This document shows positions 57,832 through 64,000 of a stretch of DNA of 64,000 nt, one piece after another. The first letter of the stretch is position 1, and every line of letters begins with the position of its first letter. The notes under the pieces are model-generated. The model was not told the DNA's origin and searched no databases. It was given only the letters and a program-made list of their open reading frames with translations. The DNA is from Ligustrum vulgare (taxonomy: Eukaryota; Streptophyta; Magnoliopsida; Lamiales; Oleaceae). The position numbers and the translations under genes are program-made. Location of the stretch: contig OY743176.1 of the NCBI GenBank assembly GCA_963555705.1, positions 43,973,026-44,037,025 of the forward strand, written 5' to 3'.

Positions 57832-59480
57832 TATAGTGACTATGAGTACGGAGTACTCCATACTTTCGAAGTATTAAAATTTTTTATAAAAAAATTATTC
57901 AATTGGAAAAACATTGCATGTTTGGTGACTAACTATGATAAAAAGGTTTGGTTACTAAAGACTCTTGAAAGTTTAGTTACTTGTTGACCATGATAGTTTT
58001 TAAGACTCCTAATTTTTCCCACTTAACCCTAAGGTTATATTTGATATACCAGAGTTCCATGGAAATGGACAATGATTTTCATTGAGTTCCATGATTTTTT
58101 TGATTGTATTGTTATTGGATAGAACTCATTTTCCGTCTTATCTCGATTTCTGTAATTTTCCTTAAATAAGAAAATATTTTCTTTAAGTTTAGTTGAAAAT
58201 TTATTTTCCACATTTACTAAACATTCAAATGTTAATTTCACTTTCAATCAAATACTCTCAAATTCCTTCAATTTAAGGATAATTGCAGTAGCGGTCCTAA
58301 ACTTTTCCCCTTTTCGCAGACTTTACCCAAAAATATAGTTTTTTGTCATTCACGGTCCCAAACCTTAGAAATAACTGCAACACAAGAACAAGATGACGAA
58401 AATTGTTAATTACATCGTTAGTTGACCAAAAGTCAAGTGATTCGACCAAAATTTGAAAAATTTTAAATGGATAAAATGGTAATTTTAGTTTATTCTAGAC
58501 TAAATGATTAAGTAAAAAAAATTTAAAAATAATATTCTTCCCAACCCCAAACACGTCCACCCCATCACCACAACACACCGCCAACCCTAATCAAACCAAA
58601 ATCCACTAACACCTACCTCGTCGAAAGGTAGCCAATTTTATTTTATTCCATACTAAAAGCCTGTTTGGTAATGTGAAAAGTTTTGATTTTTGTAGTTTTG
58701 ATTTTTTATTTTTTTTTATGGATGTGTGGTTTAAAAATGTTTGAAAAGTCAAAAATGTTGGACTTGACTAAAAATGAATGGTTGAGATTAAGTTTGAAAA
58801 GTTATGGTAAAAATTTTACCATTTCCAAATAAGCTCTAAATTATTAAACAACAAAAAAACTTGAAAATTAATCATCTTCTTCCCAATCCTCACCCAGCCC
58901 AACCCAACCCAACCCATCCCATCCCCAAACACATCCACCTCATCCCCACAACCCACAGCCAACTCTAACCAAAATCCACTAACGTACTACTGCCACCTGC
59001 CCATATTGTCGCACCGCAACCACCACCACAAGTAACTAGTATTCTAAAAGGCGCCATTTAGGTGCACCTAGGCACGGGGTATTTTCGAAATGCCTTACAT
59101 TAGGGATTTGTGTATAAAAATACGATCAATTTTGTTCGTTGTCATTATGTGTTATGTTTCGTGCATAGGCATTTAAGGTGCAAATAGGCTCATTTAGTCT
59201 CACATAATCTTTAAATAAATATGCATTGTCTAAAGAGAATAATATGGAATCGCTGGATCTCTTTGCTAAAAAATAATTTCTAAGCCCAGCCATCACACTT
59301 AAGGTCTAAACCTACCTAGCACGTCAAACCTAAAAATTCTAAATAGTTAAATAGCTTCTTCCTTCTCTCATTCTCCATCGGCTGCCTAAGCATAATGTGA
59401 TTATCCCTACTTTTCACATGCAGTTTTTTTTTATCTACAAAAAGAAGCAAAACTCTAATTTGCCGATTTTAACATAATAA
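57832..59480. other. Intergenic region with short duplications
   Basis: No gene is supported. A C-rich block at about 58545-58640 recurs, diverged, at 58880-58985, so it is a local duplication with the MITE 58659-58834 between the copies. The stretch 58262-58480 (starting TTCAATTTAAGG, then GCAGTAGCGGTCC) looks like a dispersed repeat. The small minus frame at 58035-58247 is probably chance. Confidence 0.5.
58659..58834. mobile_element. MITE-like element, about 176 bp
   Basis: The ends are GCCTGTTTGGTAATG and, read inward from the right, GCTTATTTGGAAATGG. The interior includes TGGTTGAGATTAAG, similar to the MITE family at 12993 and 62460. The TSD is not clear. Confidence 0.45.
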
Positions 59481-61033
59481 TTGTCAACTAGGACAGTTTG
59501 CACTATGCGATCATGCTTTAAATGCAAGAGGCGTTATTAAATTCTTCATCAACAATTAATGGCGTTCATCGATGCTTCACTGCCAATGACAAAATATGAT
59601 ATAAAATGCAATATGGTATGAAGAATATTAAAATAACGAAGGATCTTGATGAATTTATGATAAATATAAGGTACCATTCAGTCCAAATCAATATTCCTCA
59701 AAATCCCAAGTAATTTTAGGAATGAATTATTCAACAAGTTCAACATAAAGACATAACAAATTGAAATTCTTACCTCTCCAAATAGAATGTGAAGCCTCTA
59801 ATTCTATCTTTTTCAAAAGTAATAATATAATAAAGGTGTTAAGTAGAAGTTACAAAACATTAAAATAACAAATAAAAAATAGGGTACCATCTAGTCCAAT
59901 CAACATTCCTCAAAATTCTATATTTTTTCATATTTATAGCAATTTTTTTTTTTTTGGTTAAATTTCTATATTCGAAATGAATAAAATGATACATTCATAT
60001 TTATATCATAAAATGTTTACATAGAATTTAAATTTATATTTTATGTTACATGAATTACTTTTAAGTTTGTAAATTTAAATAAAACATTATAACAACTAAA
60101 TGTGTTTCTAATTATCACTATCAAAAAAGATTACGTTTTTTAGTTATTAGGGATAAAAAAATAAAATTTAGGGCCAATGGGTTAATCACGGCCCACGAAA
60201 CTCGCGGTTCACACCTTCTTAATTCGTGAACCTCGCCACACAGATCGCGAGTTGGTTGTCAACTAGGACAGTTCGCACTACTTGATCATGCTTTAAATGC
60301 AAGAGACGTTATTAAATTCTTCATCAACAATTAATGGCGCTCATCGATGCTTCACTGTCAATGACAAAATATGATATAAAATGCAATATGGTATGAAGGA
60401 TATTAAAATAATGAAGTATCTTGATGAATTTATGATAAATATACGGTTCCATTCAGTCCAAATCAATATTCCTCAAAATCCCAAGTAATTTTAGGAATGA
60501 ATTATTCAACAAGTTCAACATAAAGACATAAAACAAATTGAAATTCTTACCTCTCCAAGTAGAATGCGAAGCCTCTAATTCTATCTTTTTTTTCAAATTA
60601 ATAATTTAATAAAGGAGTTAAGTAGAAGTTACAAAACATTAAAATAACAAATAAAAAATAGGGTACCATCTAGTCCAATCAACATTCCTCAAAATTCTAG
60701 ATTTTTTCATATTTATAACAATTTTGTTTTTTGGTTAAATTTCTTAATACGAAATGAATAAAATGGTACATTCATATTTATATCATAAAATGTTTACATA
60801 GAATTTAAATTTATATTTTATGCTACATGAATTACTTTTAAATTTGTAAATTTAAATAAAACATTATAACAACTAAATGTATTTCTAATTATTATTATTG
60901 AAAAACATTATTTTTTAGCTATTAAAAAGAAAAAATAAAATTTAGGGCCAATGGATTAACCACGGTTTGTGAAACTCGTAATTCACACCTTCTTAACCTT
61001 CTTAATTCGTGAACTGCGTCGCACGAATCACGA
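59481..61033. repeat. Tandem duplication, 775-bp unit, two copies
   Basis: Copy 1 starts at 59481 and copy 2 at 60256. Both begin TTGTCAACTAGGACAGTT and end with a short hairpin whose arms are AACTCGCG/CGCGAGTT in copy 1. They are highly similar, with scattered substitutions and small indels. Inside each copy a shorter unit (GGTACCAT...CAGTCCAA...TTCCTCAAAAT) occurs twice. The second copy ends about 70 bp before the TATA box of the WDR12 gene. Confidence 0.85.
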
Positions 61034-61099
61034 GTTGACCGGGGTCCCTGGCCAATCGGACCAATTTTCACGGTCTAATCGGTCGTCCGTCTTCACATC

Positions 61100-61199
61100 T
61101 ACCCAAGTATATAAACTTATAGGTTAAAACCCTAGCCTTCGCGCTTCCTGTTCAACTCAATTCCGATATCCGACGTACATTTCACAGAGAGAGACGACA
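61100..61199 (+). promoter_or_regulatory. Core promoter and 5' UTR of WDR12: TATA box and telo-box
   Basis: TATATAAA at 61108-61115 is followed by AAACCCTA at 61127-61134, then a short leader to the ATG at 61200 (context GACAATGG). AAACCCTA is the telo-box, known to be common in promoters of plant ribosomal protein and ribosome-biogenesis genes. It fits the identity of the gene. Confidence 0.7.
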
Positions 61200-64000
61200 A
61201 TGGATATTGACAGCGTAGAAGAGTCATCGAGGCAGGTGCAAGTCCGGTTCGTAACAAAGCTAGAGCCACCATATAAAGCACCTGCAACTTCCCTTGCCAT
61301 TCCTACGAATATCAGTCGCTTTCGCCTCTCTAATATAGTCAACGATATCCTCGAAGCCGGTACTATTTTTTTTTCAATCTTTTACTTTATTTTTTCAGTT
61401 TATTCATTTTTTTTTTTTTGGAATAAATTGCGTGTACTCTGTTTAACTCAAAAATAACATTCTAGAAATTAATATTTTTTATGGTGAAATTAGAAATAAG
61501 TAACTCGGGTATCTTGAAAGTAATGAAAGAGTTGATAGGTTTCTCTTGGTGGTGATACTGATATATTGTTGAATTTCATAGATTTTGATGTCAGACCTGA
61601 AGAATCTAATTTATATTGCTTTTGCTTATGATTTTTATCTGATTTATGTACAGGAGTTGATGACTGGCAGTACCAACCTTTTGATTTTCTAATAGATGGA
61701 AAATTTCTTCGGGTGTCGCTTGAAGATTTTCTTCTTGCCAAAGGCATTTCTGCTGTAAGTTTGTTTAAGAAGCGGTGTTTAGTGGTTTTCTAGTAGAACT
61801 ATTTAACTACAAAATTGCTTGTCAGTTGCTATAATATGTAATTTTACTAATTTATTAACAAAGAACTTCACTCAAAAGATAAAGCATATAGCTTTAGAAT
61901 TGAATTTAGTTTGGATTGTTTGGAAGTTTAATAGAATTGATCTAATCTAACTTTTTAGAGTACCAAAAGTTATCAAATTTTTCTAGGGTTGTATTTCTGG
62001 GGATTCAATGGTTTGATCTTTCATAGCTGTCGATGCATTGTGATATTTTGTCTTCTTTGGTTCTTATGATCATTTTTTTTTTACTATGGTCGGCGATACA
62101 CTGCAGGAAAGAGTAATAGAAATTGAATACATCAAAGTTGTGGCACCGAGAAGAGAAGATATTTCTTTACATGATGATTGGGTTAGTGCTGTCGATGGTT
62201 CAAATGAAGGGTAGGAATTAAACCTCCGTCTGTCACCTTTCAGAACGTGATGACTGGTTTTTATACAGTCAAATATTAATTACTTGTTATATTTCCTCAT
62301 TTAAATTCTAATTTTGGGGAGGACTCATGTCTGCCTTCCCTAATTCTCCAACACATCAACAACAAGGTGAACTTCTGTGAATTTTATGTGACTGGTATAT
62401 TTTGACTGGATGCTATGATGGTTTGGGAAGGTATTATTATAAAAATATCAATTGATAATGCCCCCGTTTGGTACCGATTAAAATATAGATTTTAATCTAA
62501 GTCAAAGTGAACAGTCAATCTCAACCATATATTCCAATGGTCTCACAATTTTTAACTGCATATCTTGTCAACTTTTATAAAAATCTACTTAAAAACTTAT
62601 TTTAATCTCCACCAAACAAGGGCAAATCATTTCACTTTTTTATGTGGTTATTTATAACTGAAAATATGATATTGCAATTAATTTTGGCTGGGACCTTCTA
62701 GGATATGGAAAGATGCTGGAAATTGTACACATGTATTAGAAGGGCACACTGGACCAATTACTTCAGTTTGTGTCATCATGCCAAAAGGTACAAGGGGATT
62801 TTGAATATGCTAGTGTTTGTGCTATGCTGGTTTTACAAATTTTAATTGCTGTCCATGGTAGGCACTTGGTTATATATTACAAAAATCTGGTAGATACCAA
62901 ATCCCTTTATGAACACATGCATGCATGCATGTGTGTGCGTGTTTCATGGGGGTGGTTGTAGCTTGTGAATTAATATTTACTTCTCTATGTTTAACATTTG
63001 TCTGGTTTTTTCTTAAGAACTAAGTGACATCAGGTGCCCATATAATTTGATTACACGGTGTATGTAGTTGAAATCATGTTCCCGGAGCTCTTACTGGAAA
63101 TAGGTTTCTGATGTGTATTAAATCTTTAGATTATTATAGATCATACTACAAGTTCCGTAACTCTCTTTGTTCCTCAATTCACGTTCAGTGGTAATCTTGG
63201 AGTGTTGCTACGTGAGGGGTGGACCTAAGAGCGATTGGTTCTGTTTAGGACAATGTGAATGTGAATGTGAATATAACCTGTGGCATCTAAAAGTCTGCTG
63301 GGTTATTGAAATGACTTAAAAGTCTTTGAAATTCTGGAGTTTTTATAAATTGCCTATCCTCTCTGCACTTCTCATCTCACCCTATGCTGGCCATTCAAAC
63401 TCCTGTAGAACTTGAAATTTTTGAATCAGACAACATTCACCTTGTTCCTCAAATGTTGATTGACCCTATGTGGAATAAATCCAAGTATTAGTAGCTGTAG
63501 ACTATTTTTCTTCCTCAATGAAGTTTGAATATTTCATTATGCACTTGACTCTGGAGATATAATTTGATAGCATCCTTACCATTTTTCTGTTGATCTGTTG
63601 ATGTAGTTGTTTCTTTTTCTCTGCAGTTGAGAGTGCTTGTTATCAACTAGTAGCAACTGCTTCTAAAGACAGGTCTCTGAGGTTGTGGAAGGTACTTGAA
63701 AGATACCTTTTTTCTATAAATAGGAGTTGATCTCTGCCCCATTCAAGCACATTTCCTGATTAGTATCTTTTTTGCATGAAATTTTGATGCAGGAGAGTCA
63801 GCTCAACCAAAAAAGATTAGAGCATTTAGGATATTAAAAGGTCATAATGCTGCTGTGCAGAGCATTGCTGCACAGCCTTCTGGAGATATGGTATTTCTCC
63901 TAGATTTTTTTGTTCGCGACAATATATTACTTGTGGGTGAATTTGGAAGCCTTTACCATGTACTTGTTTTCTTTAGGTGTGTTCGGGTTCCTGGGACTCT
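61200..64000 (+). CDS. WDR12: Ribosome biogenesis protein WDR12/YTM1 homolog, 5' half
   Basis: Exons seen: 61200-61359, 61654-61754, 62107-62210, 62395-62430, 62702-62787, 63627-63691, 63783-63889 and 63977 to beyond the window. The N-terminal NLE domain (about residues 10-90: QVQVRFVTKLEPPYKAPATS, FDFLIDGKFLRVSLEDFLLA) binds the AAA ATPase Midasin/Rea1. WD repeats follow (LTGCYDGLGRIWKDAG, THVLEGHTGPITSVC, TASKDRSLRLWK, LKGHNAAVQSIAAQPSGDMVC). The protein acts in the nucleolus with Pescadillo and BOP1 (PeBoW complex) in 60S subunit and 27S pre-rRNA processing. Introns 1, 2, 4, 5 and 7 have GT-AG ends. The conserved frame needs introns 3 and 6 to end in TG (62393-62394) and AT (63781-63782), which is odd. 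Identification is firm; function of this copy is less sure. Confidence 0.85.
62460..62623. mobile_element. MITE in intron 4 of WDR12 (164 bp)
   Basis: The ends are GCCCCCGTTTGGTACCGATT and, read inward, GCCCTTGTTTGGTGGAGATT. It aligns with the element at 12993-13154 in the opposite orientation. It lies between the donor at 62431 and the acceptor at 62701, so it is spliced out. Confidence 0.75.

Noticed and set aside
58545..58985. CCCTAA-like telomeric repeats
   Set aside because: The C-rich blocks contain ACCCTAAT-like and CAACCCAACC stretches but no regular telomere repeat.
1..64000. tRNA or rRNA genes
   Set aside because: I looked for cloverleaf-type and rRNA-like stretches and found none; the TGGTATCAGAGC sites are retroelement primer binding sites.

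Overview
The window is nuclear DNA from a flowering plant, probably a eudicot with a repeat-rich genome. It carries several families of LTR retrotransposons with plant-type primer binding sites, plus hAT and CACTA DNA transposons and small MITEs. Only one ordinary host gene is recognisable, at the right edge. Almost everything from 1 to about 57830 is mobile DNA, much of it nested. Where target-site duplications (TSDs) can be read, the order of insertion can be worked out.

Region by region: 1-3900 is the 3' part of a Sirevirus-like copia element (env-like or plant-transposon-protein ORF, polypurine tract, LTR-like sequence). 4096-7460 is a decayed copia pol and LTR, split by a 763-bp hAT-like element. 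8546-27452 is a decayed Tat-lineage Ty3/gypsy element on the minus strand with two LTRs and near-matching TSDs. Inside it lie a solo LTR (11216-12902), a MITE, an oppositely oriented LTR fragment (14348-16015) and a nearly complete 7.1-kb CRM-like chromovirus (16097-23215). 29281-34970 is a third copia element, split by a 3.0-kb Ac-like hAT element (30711-33737) and ending in an 84-bp foldback. 35260-44448 is a very young, non-autonomous Tekay/Del-type chromovirus with 2.7-kb LTRs. It sits in a minus-strand copia-type LTR and is followed by a copia reverse transcriptase remnant (45900-47886). 49012-57828 is a full-length CACTA transposon with GTA TSDs. It has a broken TNP2 transposase gene and an 11-exon second gene that fuses a TnpA/Ptta-like region to a ULP1-type cysteine protease domain.

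57832-61100 is intergenic: a MITE, short duplications and a 775-bp tandem duplication. From 61200 to the window end is the 5' half of a WDR12/YTM1 ribosome-biogenesis gene on the plus strand, with a TATA box and a telo-box in front. Two of its introns lack an AG acceptor where the conserved reading frame needs one.

The points most worth follow-up are: the alternating palindrome array in the CRM-like LTRs, with many copies about two helical turns apart; the TnpA-ULP1 gene kept almost intact beside a dead transposase; the young element with nearly identical LTRs but no gag or reverse transcriptase; the near-perfect foldback; and the odd splice acceptors in WDR12. Family assignments rest on recognised motifs, not on database searches.
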